The position numbers and the translations under genes are program-made. Under the pieces are notes generated by a model. That model did not search any database. It saw only the letters and a program-made list of their open reading frames with translations, and had not been told where the DNA came from. Shown in pieces: positions 17,374-24,733 of a DNA stretch of 40,679 nt; position 1 is the first letter of the stretch, and each line of letters opens with the position of its first letter. Origin of the DNA: an uncultured Fusobacteriaceae bacterium (GTDB lineage Bacteria; Fusobacteriota; Fusobacteriia; Fusobacteriales; Fusobacteriaceae); the NCBI GenBank assembly GCA_947072665.1, contig CAMTIW010000007.1, positions 1 through 40,679 on the forward strand, written 5' to 3'.

Positions 17374-18258
17374 GTGTTAAAAAAATACTTACATGAAAAG
17401 AAAGTATTAATAGATGAAAATTTAGAGCTATGTTTAAAAGAATTAGAATATCCTTTGGTTATTTCAGAAGGAATGAAATATTCAGTTTTAAATGGAGGGA
17501 AAAGAATAAGACCAATTTTACTTTTAACTATATTAGAATTGCTAGAAAAAGATGAGAAAAAAGGGATACCTACGGCTATGGCCATAGAATTTATTCATTC
17601 TTATTCCCTTGTTCATGACGATTTACCAGCTCTAGATAATGATGATTATAGAAGAGGAAAATTAACTACTCATAAAAAATTTGGAGAAGCTGAGGGGATA
17701 TTAATAGGTGATGCTCTTTTAACATATGCTTTTGGTATATTAGCTGATAAGAATGGTTTTTTAGAACCAGATCAAATCGTAAAATTAGTTTCTTTAACCT
17801 CAAAATATTCTGGGATTCAAGGAATGATAGGTGGGCAAACAGTAGATATTCAAAGTGAAGGAAAAAAGATAGATTTTGAAACTTTAAAATATATTCATGA
17901 AAATAAAACTGGGAAATTACTTAAATTACCTATAGAAGCAGCGTGTATAATAGGGAAAGCTGATAAAAAAACAGAAGAAATTTTAATGAGATATGCAGAA
18001 CTTATTGGATTAATCTTTCAAATAAAAGATGATATTTTAGATGTAGAAGGTGACTTTGAAAAACTAGGAAAACCAATTGGCAGTGATTTAGAATCTAAAA
18101 AATCAACTTACCCTTCAATTTTTGGAATGAATAAGAGTAAAGAAATCCTTTTTTCTGTAGCCAATGAAGCAAAAGAAATTATAAGAACAAACTTTTCAAA
18201 TGAAACAGCTCAAATTTTAATAGAACTAGCAAATTATATGGTAGTGAGGGAAAGTTAA
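17374..18258 (+). CDS. ispA: Polyprenyl diphosphate synthase (farnesyl/geranylgeranyl type)
   Basis: Condenses IPP with DMAPP and GPP to make C15 or C20 prenyl diphosphate, the precursor for quinones and undecaprenyl lipid. The 294-residue all-alpha synthase has the first Asp-rich motif DDLPALDNDDYRRG (D82, D83, D88), GGKRIRP upstream of it, and the second motif DDILDVEGD. The insertion in the first Asp motif is the bacterial FPP-synthase type. GTG start at 17374, 7 bases after AGGAGG, which lies inside the end of xseB. It uses the products of the MEP pathway, to which ispG in this window belongs. Confidence 0.94.
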   Translation: MLKKYLHEKKVLIDENLELCLKELEYPLVISEGMKYSVLNGGKRIRPILLLTILELLEKDEKKGIPTAMAIEFIHSYSLVHDDLPALDNDDYRRGKLTTHKKFGEAEGILIGDALLTYAFGILADKNGFLEPDQIVKLVSLTSKYSGIQGMIGGQTVDIQSEGKKIDFETLKYIHENKTGKLLKLPIEAACIIGKADKKTEEILMRYAELIGLIFQIKDDILDVEGDFEKLGKPIGSDLESKKSTYPSIFGMNKSKEILFSVANEAKEIIRTNFSNETAQILIELANYMVVRES

Positions 18259-18276
18259 GGTATAAGTTCTTTTTTC

Positions 18277-18306
18277 TTGACAATATGAGTTTAAATAGTT
18301 TATTAT
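18277..18306 (+). promoter_or_regulatory. Promoter of the 18348 gene
   Basis: Consensus TTGACA at 18277-18282, an 18-base spacer and TATTAT at 18301-18306, placed about 40 bases before the start codon. It begins only 18 bases after the ispA stop codon. Confidence 0.65.
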
Positions 18307-18347
18307 GATATGAAAACATCAATAAAAAATAGAGAAATGGAGGAAGA

Positions 18348-19043
18348 ATGGCTAAGTTAAAAAATGTAATAGTTGCACATAAAGCAAAAATGAACACACA
18401 AATTCCAGGAGGAATAGATTTTATAGGAGTATTTGATAATATGATTCAACCTATATACCCACATCCTATGTATAGTCTTTCAATAGTTTTAACTTTTGAA
18501 GAGATACTAAAACCAATGGTTTTTGAAATAAGAATAAACTCTCCAACAGATGAGCTTATAACAAAAGGAGAATTCGTTCCAATGATAGATCCTTTTGGTG
18601 TAGGTAAAAAAATATTAGATTTAGAAAAAGTTTTAATAAAAGACAGAGGAACTTATACTATTGATATATTTGAAAAAAATGGAAAAGATTTAAAATTCTT
18701 AGCAAGTTCTAATCTTTTTATGGCTGATTATCCACCTCAAAGACAATTTACTTCAGAGATGATTGAGAAGATATTAGGAGCAGAGGGCGATATAATAAAA
18801 CTTGTTAAAACAGAATTTAGACCTATTGACAATCCTGAGAAAGTAGCTAAAATTCAAATTTCTTTAGATAAAAATTCAGTTTTAGAAGAGGGATATATAC
18901 CTATGCCAGAAGATGATAAAATTGTAATTGATGGAAAAGAATATGATCTTACTGGAATGAGAAGACAGGTAGAGTGGATGTATGGAAATCCAATTCCAAA
19001 ACAGGAAGAAAATAAAGAAGAAAATTCTGAACTTGTAAATTAA
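18348..19043 (+). CDS. Conserved hypothetical protein, possibly DUF6941-like
   Basis: A 231-residue soluble protein with no signal peptide or membrane segment. The N-terminal half (VIVAHKAKMNTQIPGGIDFIGVFDNMIQP...MYSLSIVLTFEE...FEIRINSPTDELI) looks like a beta-sandwich. It is reminiscent of the DUF6941 group, whose members carry an IGIFDN-type motif after the first strands; this is a memory-based resemblance, not a search result. The C-terminal part (about 145-231) is a charged segment with IVIDGKEYDLTGMRRQVEWMYG and a Glu-rich tail. It is monocistronic with its own consensus promoter. I assign no function. Confidence 0.75.
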   Translation: MAKLKNVIVAHKAKMNTQIPGGIDFIGVFDNMIQPIYPHPMYSLSIVLTFEEILKPMVFEIRINSPTDELITKGEFVPMIDPFGVGKKILDLEKVLIKDRGTYTIDIFEKNGKDLKFLASSNLFMADYPPQRQFTSEMIEKILGAEGDIIKLVKTEFRPIDNPEKVAKIQISLDKNSVLEEGYIPMPEDDKIVIDGKEYDLTGMRRQVEWMYGNPIPKQEENKEENSELVN

Positions 19044-19076
19044 TATTAAAAAAAATACAATAACTTAATTTTTATA

Positions 19077-19105
19077 TTGTAATACTTTATAAAATATGGT
19101 ACAAT
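19077..19105 (+). promoter_or_regulatory. Upstream promoter ahead of rplM
   Basis: TTGTAA at 19077-19082, a 17-base spacer ending in TGG, and TACAAT at 19100-19105 (extended -10). It would start a transcript near 19112 that runs into the terminator-like hairpin at 19172-19214. Confidence 0.55.
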
Positions 19106-19111
19106 GATTAG

Positions 19112-19214
19112 GTTGTTAGAAAAAAAATCAATACAATATAAAAGCACTTATATCTGCAAACGAAACTAATTTTATAAATGTCAAGTAATTTTCTTGACAA
19201 AATTTATAATTTTT
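19112..19214 (+). ncRNA. Candidate ~100-nt leader or small RNA ending in a hairpin
   Basis: A gene-free stretch bounded by a promoter (19077-19105) and a terminator-like hairpin. The hairpin has left arm TTATAAA-TGTCAAG (19172-19185), a 7-base loop, and right arm CTTGACA, three unpaired A and TTTATAA (19193-19209), then five T. It could release a short RNA or attenuate ribosomal operon transcription. This is inference from sequence signals only. Confidence 0.35.
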
Positions 19215-19222
19215 GATAGTAT
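19194..19222 (+). promoter_or_regulatory. Main promoter of rplM-rpsI
   Basis: Consensus TTGACA at 19194-19199, a 17-base spacer and TAGTAT at 19217-19222. The -35 hexamer is contained in the descending arm of the hairpin described at 19172-19214, so the same bases may serve in DNA as promoter and in RNA as terminator. Confidence 0.75.
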
Positions 19223-19228
19223 ATGTAG

Positions 19229-19302
19229 GTAAAATTTAACCTTTCCCACAAAGGACCGTTGCGTTATATTGAAACGAAAATATAACTAAATTAGGAGGAA
19301 AA
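19229..19302 (+). promoter_or_regulatory. Structured rplM leader, candidate L13 autoregulatory element
   Basis: The 5' leader after the main promoter contains GTTATATT (19263-19270) paired with AATATAAC (19279-19286) around the loop GAAACGAA, ending 6 bases before AGGAGG. A GC-rich island (CCCACAAAGGACCGTTGCG, about 19244-19263) stands out in the AT-rich spacer and looks conserved in character. Ribosomal protein L13 leaders are known in Firmicutes as autoregulatory RNAs. I suggest a functional equivalent here but could not compare it with the Rfam model. Confidence 0.45.
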
Positions 19303-19737
19303 ATGAAAAAATATACTTTCATGCAGAGAAAAGAAGACGTCGTTAGAGATTGGTACCACTATGATGCACAAGGACAAATATTAGGAAGATTAGCTGCAGA
19401 TATAGCTAAAAAATTAATGGGTAAAAACAAAGTAACTTATACTCCACATATTGACGGAGGAGATTTCGTTGTAGTTACTAACATAGAACTAATAGCAGTA
19501 ACTGGTAAAAAGTTAACTGATAAAAAATACTATAATCACTCTGGTTTCCCAGGTGGATTAAAAGAAAGAACTCTTGGTGAAATTTTAGAAAAAAGACCTG
19601 AAGAGGCTTTAATGTTAGCTGTTAGAAGAATGCTTCCAAAGAACAAATTAGGGGCAGATCAATTAACAAGACTAAGAGTATTTGTAGGAGCAGAACATAC
19701 TCATACAGCTCAAAAACCAGCTAAGGCTGCACTTTAA
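19303..19737 (+). CDS. rplM: 50S ribosomal protein L13
   Basis: Primary assembly protein of the large subunit. The 144 residues contain the L13 core DWYHYDAQGQILGRLAADIAKKLMGKNK, GDFVVVTN, YYNHSGFPGGLKERT and AVRRMLPKNKLG. AGGAGG lies 5 bases before the ATG. It is co-transcribed with rpsI 19 bases downstream, the universal L13-S9 order. Codons are less AT-biased at third positions than in the neighbours (GAC, TTC and CAC are used), as expected for a highly expressed gene. Confidence 0.98.
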   Translation: MKKYTFMQRKEDVVRDWYHYDAQGQILGRLAADIAKKLMGKNKVTYTPHIDGGDFVVVTNIELIAVTGKKLTDKKYYNHSGFPGGLKERTLGEILEKRPEEALMLAVRRMLPKNKLGADQLTRLRVFVGAEHTHTAQKPAKAAL

Positions 19738-19756
19738 TTAATTAGGAGGGAATACA

Positions 19757-20155
19757 GTGGCAGAGATGATTCAATATTTAGGAACAGGAAGAAGAAAGAC
19801 TTCTGTAGCAAGAGTAAGACTTATCCCAGGTGGTAACGGGATTGAGATAAACGGAAAAACTATGAAAGAGTATTTTGGAGGAAGAGAAATCTTATCTAGA
19901 ATAGCTGAGCAACCATTAGTATTAACTGAAAACTTAAATAAGTTTGGAATTAAAGTTAATGTTAAAGGTGGAGGAAATTCAGGACAAGCTGGAGCAATTA
20001 GACACGGTGTGGCTAGAGCTTTATTAGTATCTGATGAAACTCTTAAGCCTGCTTTAAGAGAAGCTGGATTCTTAACTAGAGACTCAAGAATGGTAGAGAG
20101 AAAGAAATTCGGAAAGAAAAAAGCAAGAAAATCTTCTCAATTCTCAAAAAGATAA
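19757..20155 (+). CDS. rpsI: 30S ribosomal protein S9
   Basis: Small-subunit protein whose C-terminal tail contacts P-site tRNA. 132 residues with [19 protein letters not shown] at the start, [19 protein letters not shown] in the middle and the canonical [17 protein letters not shown] tail ending in SKR. The start is GTG 19757, 7 bases after AGGAGGG; an ATG at 19766 is possible but poorly spaced. It is the second gene of the L13-S9 operon, followed by a GC-containing terminator. Confidence 0.98.
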   Translation: MAEMIQYLGTGRRKTSVARVRLIPGGNGIEINGKTMKEYFGGREILSRIAEQPLVLTENLNKFGIKVNVKGGGNSGQAGAIRHGVARALLVSDETLKPALREAGFLTRDSRMVERKKFGKKKARKSSQFSKR

Positions 20156-20171
20156 TTATATACAAAAATAT

Positions 20172-20205
20172 GCCCTACAAACTCAATGTTTGTGGGGCTT
20201 TTTTT
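20172..20205 (+). terminator. Terminator of rplM-rpsI
   Basis: 11-bp stem GCCCTACAAAC / GTTTGTGGGGC with one T-G wobble, loop TCAAT and T7 tail. Confidence 0.9.
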
Positions 20206-20399
20206 ATTCTTTTTATTGTGAGAAATGTTTATAAAAAATACAAATAAAATATAAAAATTTAAACTATTTTTAAAATTAATAATTCATAAAAAAATCATAT
20301 AAAAAAACTATAAAATGTAATTATACTATATTTTTTAATTAAAATTTATATTGTTAATATTTACTTTAAAGTCATGTTTGATATAAAATAAAAAAACAC
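20206..20399. other. AT-rich spacer without a gene
   Basis: The first part of the 348-base gap between rpsI and the outer-membrane protein gene; almost only A and T. I see no gene, tRNA or strong repeat in it. Such tracts may be intrinsically curved DNA upstream of the highly expressed porin promoter. Confidence 0.5.
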
Positions 20400-20428
20400 T
20401 TTACAAAGAAAAAGTTATAGTTTATACT
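20400..20428 (+). promoter_or_regulatory. Promoter of the first outer-membrane protein gene
   Basis: TTTACA at 20400-20405, a 17-base spacer and TATACT at 20423-20428. It gives a leader of about 70 bases ending in the strong GGGGGAG ribosome site. Confidence 0.7.
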
Positions 20429-20503
20429 AAAGTTATCTTCTTAAAAAAGAAATAGGAAGGTATTATTTTAAATTGAAGAAAAAAATTAACCAGGGGGAGA
20501 ATA

Positions 20504-21517
20504 ATGAAAAGATTAGCTTTAATGTTAGGAACAATTTTATTAGTTGGGGCTTCAGCTTCAGCAAAAGAAATTATAGCAGAGCCATTGGTAGCTATAGAAC
20601 CAGTTGTTGTTGTAGAAGAAGCACCACAAGGGGTATCTTTACAAGATTATATAACAAAGGGTACAGTTGATAATAAAGAGCAAAATGAAGCGATTTATAA
20701 AAGATCAAGAGCTAACTATAAAGGTTTTAGAGCTGTTTCTGTAGGACAAGAAATAGAGTATGAAACAAGAAATACAGATCCAGCTAATACTTTGAAGATA
20801 AATACAGGAGCTAAATTTGCTTATGGAGATAATTGGACTTATTCTATTTCTGGAAGAAAAGATTATAAAAATAGAAAAGGAAATGACTCAGATATAAGTT
20901 TGAGTGGGGAAGCTTCAAGAATCCAATTGGGAGCTAAAAGAAGTTTTGCATATGATAATGGAATAAAAGCGTCTCTAGGGGCAAGATGGAGAACTTATAG
21001 TAATAAGGATGAATTTTTCATGGATCCAACTATATCATATGATAGATATTCATATTGGGGAACATTTGGATATAAGAAATTTGATAATAAAATAGGTGGA
21101 GAAGATAAATTCTATTCAGAATCTGAACCTTTAAAAATTGCGTTGGGACCATTTGCCCTTTCATATTATTATGAATATGAGAAAACTAATGGAACTGGAA
21201 ATTATTTCTTTGAGCACCAAGCAAGACTTAGTTACCCTCTATATACAGGAGAAAAACTTACTTTAACTGGGGAATATAGACTAGGACTAGGAAAAGAAAC
21301 AAAAGGAGATCATGAAACTATAAAAGGAATAGAAAATGATTATAAATTTGGAAACAGAAATACCTTATACTTCTATGGTTCATATGCAATGACTGAAAAT
21401 TTAGACTTAGGAGCATATTTAGGTTTAGAAGCAGGTAAATGGGAAATGGCAGCAAATGAAGGAAATGGAAAATCATATTATATGGATTATGGAGTAACTT
21501 GGGAATATAAATTTTAA
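20504..21517 (+). CDS. Outer-membrane beta-barrel protein, FomA-like signal peptide
   Basis: Predicted porin-like outer-membrane protein of 337 residues. Signal peptide MKRLALMLGTILLVGASASA, cleaved before KEII, is followed by a V/E/P-rich linker (about 22-45). The rest is a long alternating-strand region rich in Y, G and aromatic girdle residues, ending in the outer-membrane signature WEYKF with a terminal Phe. The signal peptide is almost identical to that of the next gene, but the barrels differ strongly, and this one lacks obvious FomA blocks. The start follows an unusually strong GGGGGAG site. Separate promoters, and a T-rich terminator candidate between them, indicate independent transcription from the second OMP gene. 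Substrate unknown. Confidence 0.8.
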   Translation: MKRLALMLGTILLVGASASAKEIIAEPLVAIEPVVVVEEAPQGVSLQDYITKGTVDNKEQNEAIYKRSRANYKGFRAVSVGQEIEYETRNTDPANTLKINTGAKFAYGDNWTYSISGRKDYKNRKGNDSDISLSGEASRIQLGAKRSFAYDNGIKASLGARWRTYSNKDEFFMDPTISYDRYSYWGTFGYKKFDNKIGGEDKFYSESEPLKIALGPFALSYYYEYEKTNGTGNYFFEHQARLSYPLYTGEKLTLTGEYRLGLGKETKGDHETIKGIENDYKFGNRNTLYFYGSYAMTENLDLGAYLGLEAGKWEMAANEGNGKSYYMDYGVTWEYKF

Positions 21518-21558
21518 AAATTAAACATAATAAAAAAATAATATAAAACAAAAAAAGT

Positions 21559-21590
21559 AAAAATTTTTAAATAAATTTTTTTTTTTTTTT
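21559..21590 (+). terminator. A/T-only terminator candidate with a T15 run
   Basis: AAAAATTT (21559-21566) can pair with AAATTTTT (21573-21580) and continues into an uninterrupted run of 15 T (21576-21590). The stem has no G or C, so this is a weak candidate, but it is the only plausible end for the first OMP message. Confidence 0.4.
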
Positions 21591-21884
21591 AGTTATTTTA
21601 TTTAAAGATAAAATGTGTTAAAAATTGTTATTTTATTATAGTTTAATATATTTTTATATTTAAATATTATTTTTTTTATTTTTGATTATATTTTAATAAT
21701 TTAAATTATTTATTTACGAATAATATAAATAAATAGATATATAAATATATATATTTATATTTTAAAATAAAAATAGTATATAAGTGTTATTTTATAAAAA
21801 GATGAATATACAATTTTTAAAATACACAAATAAAACCTTCAACGTTATTTTAATACAAAAAGTATTTTATTTTTATAAAAACTA
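21591..21884. other. Extremely AT-rich spacer without a gene
   Basis: Part of the 565-base gap between the two outer-membrane protein genes. It is built almost wholly of A and T (for example the TATATAAATATATATATTTA region near 21740) with no coding frame of note, no RNA gene and no GC island. It probably acts as a promoter-upstream AT tract or is simply neutral spacer. Confidence 0.5.
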
Positions 21885-21912
21885 TTGATATTTTTTTATT
21901 ATGTGTTATACT
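21885..21912 (+). promoter_or_regulatory. Promoter of the FomA-like porin gene
   Basis: TTGATA at 21885-21890, a 16-base spacer ending in TGT and TATACT at 21907-21912 (extended -10). It predicts an unusually long leader of about 165 bases. Confidence 0.65.
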
Positions 21913-21969
21913 TATATTAAATTAGAAAAATATATATTTAAATATTTTAGAATTAAAAAAAGTATTGTG

Positions 21970-22007
21970 GTTAATCTCTTTTCTTACTAAATATAGAAAA
22001 GATTAAC
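21970..22007 (+). promoter_or_regulatory. Hairpin in the porin 5' untranslated region
   Basis: GTTAATC-(tc)-TTTTCT at 21970-21984 pairs with AGAAAAGATTAAC at 21995-22007: 13 base pairs with a two-base bulge and a 10-base loop. No T-run follows, so it is not a standard terminator. It lies mid-leader, 75 bases before the start codon, where it could stabilise the message or be a target of post-transcriptional control. Confidence 0.55.
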
Positions 22008-22082
22008 GTATAGATTATTTTATTAAAAATAAATTTTTAATAAGGTATTTATCTTAATAATTAGATCAAGGGGGAGAAAATT

Positions 22083-23171
22083 ATGAAAAGATTAGCACTA
22101 ATGTTAGCTTCAATTTTAGTAGTATCAGCAGTAGCAACAGCAAAAGAGGTAATAGTTCAACCAGAAGTGATTGAAGAACCAGTAGTAATAGTAGAAGAGG
22201 TAGCAGTTGTAGAGGAACCAGTTATGATGACCAAGGAAGTTTTTAAACCTACTGGTTATGTAAATTTTGAGACTAAATATTATGCTCCAGATGAGAATAC
22301 AAAGTATGCAGATGGAGGAAACTATTTAAGAAATCAATTAAGTGGAGCGATTTCTGTAACTCCAACACAAAAGTTTGAATATAGAGTTAGAGGATATCAA
22401 AACTTAAGAAAAGAAGGAAGAGATGGAATAAAGAAAGATACTGAAATGAGATTAAGATATTATTTTAATCATGGTCAGTTAGGAGACACAAAAATTTCAT
22501 CTACAACAGAACTTCAACATAAGAATTATAGTTCAGATAAAAATTATTCAAGAATTAGTGAAATATTTCAATTTAGCAAATATTTTTCTGGAATGCCTTC
22601 ATGGTTAAGAAATGATAGTTTTAAATTGATACCATATTATGAATTTGCAAGTGTAAAGAATAATTCTGATTATTCAAGTAATTTAGGTTTTGATATAAAA
22701 ACATATTGGGGATTACCAGGTGGAGTTGAATTAGAGTTTAACGTTTACAATACATATTATACAAAGGGTTATTTAGCTGAATTTGCTAGTAATGAAGATG
22801 GAAAGAAAGAAGATAGTCAATTTGATATAGGGGTGGAAGTTTATTTATATAAAACATTCCAACTATATTCACAAGGGAAATTTGATTTATCTTTCTACAA
22901 TGAATTAGGTTATGAAAAATATGATTTAGCTAGAAAAAATGGTGTATATGAAGAAACTTTAAAAGGTTCAAAAATATTTAAAGAATCAAGTACTACATAC
23001 CAAGCTTATTATTTAGTTGGATTACTACCAAATTATAAAGTAAATGAAGCTACTTTAGTATATGGTTTTGCAGGTGCTGAGTTAAAAAATAGAAAGCACA
23101 TTGCTGATAGTTCAGCAGCAAGATGGGGATGGCAACCTCAAGTAACATTAGGATTTAATGTAGCATTTTAA
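22083..23171 (+). CDS. FomA-family major outer-membrane porin
   Basis: Predicted trimeric-type porin of the fusobacterial FomA family, 362 residues. Signal peptide MKRLALMLASILVVSAVATA is followed by an E/V/P-rich linker (about 24-57) and a beta-barrel to the C-terminal Phe (LGFNVAF). FomA-like blocks that I recognise are GYVNFETKYY, the strand pair MRLRYYFNHGQLGDTKISSTTE and the closing ARWGWQPQVTLGF, which resembles the RWRWQP ending of FomA. It has a GGGGGAG ribosome site, a long structured leader and its own promoter, which is consistent with very high expression. It is the second of two tandem OMP genes; the pair share DNA identity mainly in the signal-peptide codons. Confidence 0.85.
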   Translation: MKRLALMLASILVVSAVATAKEVIVQPEVIEEPVVIVEEVAVVEEPVMMTKEVFKPTGYVNFETKYYAPDENTKYADGGNYLRNQLSGAISVTPTQKFEYRVRGYQNLRKEGRDGIKKDTEMRLRYYFNHGQLGDTKISSTTELQHKNYSSDKNYSRISEIFQFSKYFSGMPSWLRNDSFKLIPYYEFASVKNNSDYSSNLGFDIKTYWGLPGGVELEFNVYNTYYTKGYLAEFASNEDGKKEDSQFDIGVEVYLYKTFQLYSQGKFDLSFYNELGYEKYDLARKNGVYEETLKGSKIFKESSTTYQAYYLVGLLPNYKVNEATLVYGFAGAELKNRKHIADSSAARWGWQPQVTLGFNVAF

Positions 23172-23188
23172 AAAATAATATAATTTGG

Positions 23189-23216
23189 TAAAGTGCCTGT
23201 TAATTCAGGCACTTTA
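23189..23216 (+). terminator. Terminator of the porin gene
   Basis: Perfect 11-bp stem TAAAGTGCCTG / CAGGCACTTTA around the loop TTAATT, 17 bases after the porin stop. GC-rich for this genome, but with only a short T-tract. Confidence 0.75.
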
Positions 23217-23234
23217 TTAATTATTGGAGGTTTA

Positions 23235-23792
23235 ATGAAAAAAATATTATTATTGTCAATAATGTTATCTTTAGTGGTATTTTCTAAAATGCCAGAAGAG
23301 GTGAAACAAGAAATTAAAAATGATGCAAGAAGTATTTATGATGAAGACAAGGAACAAAGACATATTTACATAAAGTGGCAAGAAGATTCTTATAATGAGA
23401 TTGAAGAAAAAGAAAAGGAAGCAGGACTTTCATCTGAAGAATACAGAAAATTAAAAAAAGAACTTCAAGATAAATATGGACGAAATTTTGTTAAACAAAA
23501 TATAGAAATAAATGAATTGATAAAAAGAGAAAAAAAAATAAAAATAGAAGTGGAAAAAAAAATAGGAATGAAACTTAGTGAAAACAAAAAAATAAATGAA
23601 TTAGAAAAAGGTCAAAATATAAAATCAAAAGCTGAAATAGAAGAATTAGTTAAAAGTGATAGTATTCCAAAAGAAATTATGAATCATTTTGAAAAAGAAG
23701 CTAAAAAATTATATCCTGGAAATTTTTATGAACAAAAGAAATATTTAGAATCATCAATCTCAAATTATCATTTTATAAAAAATATAAAATAA
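23235..23792 (+). CDS. Small secreted, charged helical protein of unknown function
   Basis: 185 residues starting with a signal peptide (MKKILLLSIMLSLVVFSK). The mature part is strongly charged (many E and K) and predicted helical or coiled-coil, without cysteines or a recognisable domain. I do not recognise it. The ATG at 23235 follows GGAGG with good spacing; an in-frame extension upstream would run into the porin terminator and has no ribosome site, so I reject it. It lies only 18 bases after that terminator and may be expressed by read-through from the porin gene. The end is closed by a perfect 17-bp terminator hairpin. Confidence 0.7.
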   Translation: MKKILLLSIMLSLVVFSKMPEEVKQEIKNDARSIYDEDKEQRHIYIKWQEDSYNEIEEKEKEAGLSSEEYRKLKKELQDKYGRNFVKQNIEINELIKREKKIKIEVEKKIGMKLSENKKINELEKGQNIKSKAEIEELVKSDSIPKEIMNHFEKEAKKLYPGNFYEQKKYLESSISNYHFIKNIK

Positions 23793-23800
23793 AAAATATA

Positions 23801-23838
23801 AAATAAATGGTCTTATTAATGAATAAGACCATTTATTT
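23801..23838. terminator. Perfect 17-bp terminator hairpin
   Basis: AAATAAATGGTCTTATT / AATAAGACCATTTATTT with the loop AATG; 17 uninterrupted base pairs, 8 bases after the stop codon. Confidence 0.85.
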
Positions 23839-23939
23839 CTTTGTTAACTCTTAAAAAAATCAATTTGTTCGATATTTAAATCTAAAATAAAAGAAAGGAA
23901 ACAGATTTTTAGTATATATTAAAAAAGGAGATGATTTTT

Positions 23940-24614
23940 ATGTATGATATAAAAGAAAAAAAACATAATTTCACATTAAAATTAACCTTAGAAGATGCAA
24001 AAAAACTACTCCTATATTTTGATGATGAGTTTATGGAAAGTTTTGATGAATTTTTAGAAACACTAGAAGAAGAAAAGAGTGATAATAATGAAGATTTAGA
24101 ATACTATGATGAGTTAAGAAATATTATTGAAGATGTAGTGGATAATCTACATAAAGAGATTAGGAAAAAAGAAAGATTAAGTAAGATAGATGAAGATAAA
24201 GAAAACTTAGAATGTAGGAATATAATTGATAAATTAAATCCTTATTCAAAAGAAATTTTAAAAAAAATTTTAGAAGTTGGAAAAAAAATAAATAAAATTT
24301 CTTTATATCGTTTATATTGGTATTTACATAACTCATATCATAAAGAAGGGGAGATTATTTTTACAGAAAACTCTTTAGAAAATTTATTAGAATTAGATAG
24401 ATACAAGTTAGAAAAATTTTTAATTCAGCTTTTAAAAATTCAGATTAATTTTGGTGAGATAAGAGGAAAAATAATTACAGAGTATAAAATTTTAAATAGT
24501 ACAACAATAAAAATAATTTATGACCCTTATATGGTCAATCCATATATAAAAGTTTCCAAAGAAAAAAAATCAGAACTTGATGAATTCAAAAAAATAACTG
24601 CCAATATAATTTAA
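23940..24614 (+). CDS. Orphan hypothetical protein with acidic N-terminal half
   Basis: 224-residue cytosolic protein that I do not recognise. The N-terminal half is acidic and helical (LTLEDAKKLLLYFDDEFMESFDEFLETLEEEK...). The second half (about 85-205) has short helices and strands (PYSKEILKKILEVGKK, SLYRLYWYLHNSYHKEGEIIFTENSLENLLEL, TTIKIIYDPYMVNPYI). This order could be a winged-helix-like DNA-binding fold, as in replication initiators, but no diagnostic motif supports that. ATG 23931 directly abuts AAAGGAG and cannot use it; ATG 23940, 9 bases downstream, is the better start. It is monocistronic between a strong terminator and coaX. Confidence 0.65.
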   Translation: MYDIKEKKHNFTLKLTLEDAKKLLLYFDDEFMESFDEFLETLEEEKSDNNEDLEYYDELRNIIEDVVDNLHKEIRKKERLSKIDEDKENLECRNIIDKLNPYSKEILKKILEVGKKINKISLYRLYWYLHNSYHKEGEIIFTENSLENLLELDRYKLEKFLIQLLKIQINFGEIRGKIITEYKILNSTTIKIIYDPYMVNPYIKVSKEKKSELDEFKKITANII

Positions 24615-24683
24615 AAATTTAAAAGTTTAAATTTTTTAATCATATTATCATTTTATCCTTTATTTTTATTGAATAAAATGATA
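24613..24683. terminator. Two A/T hairpins before coaX
   Basis: AAAAATTTAAA (24613-24623) pairs with TTTAAATTTTT (24626-24636) plus a T-tail. Separately, TATCATTTTAT (24646-24656) pairs with ATAAAATGATA (24673-24683). The first is a weak candidate terminator for the preceding gene; the role of the second is unclear. Confidence 0.4.
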
Positions 24684-24733
24684 TAGTTTAGTATATTTAA
24701 CTGATATAAAGATGGAAATTTGGGAGGAGAAAA

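Noticed and set aside
20473-20670. Overlapping plus-strand frame at the start of the first OMP gene
   Set aside because: It runs out of phase through the signal-peptide region, has no family resemblance, and the frame at 20504 has a perfect ribosome site and signal peptide.
21591-21884. Possible replication origin or AT-repeat element
   Set aside because: The tract is AT-rich, but I found no DnaA-box cluster (TTATCCACA-like) and no regular repeat unit.
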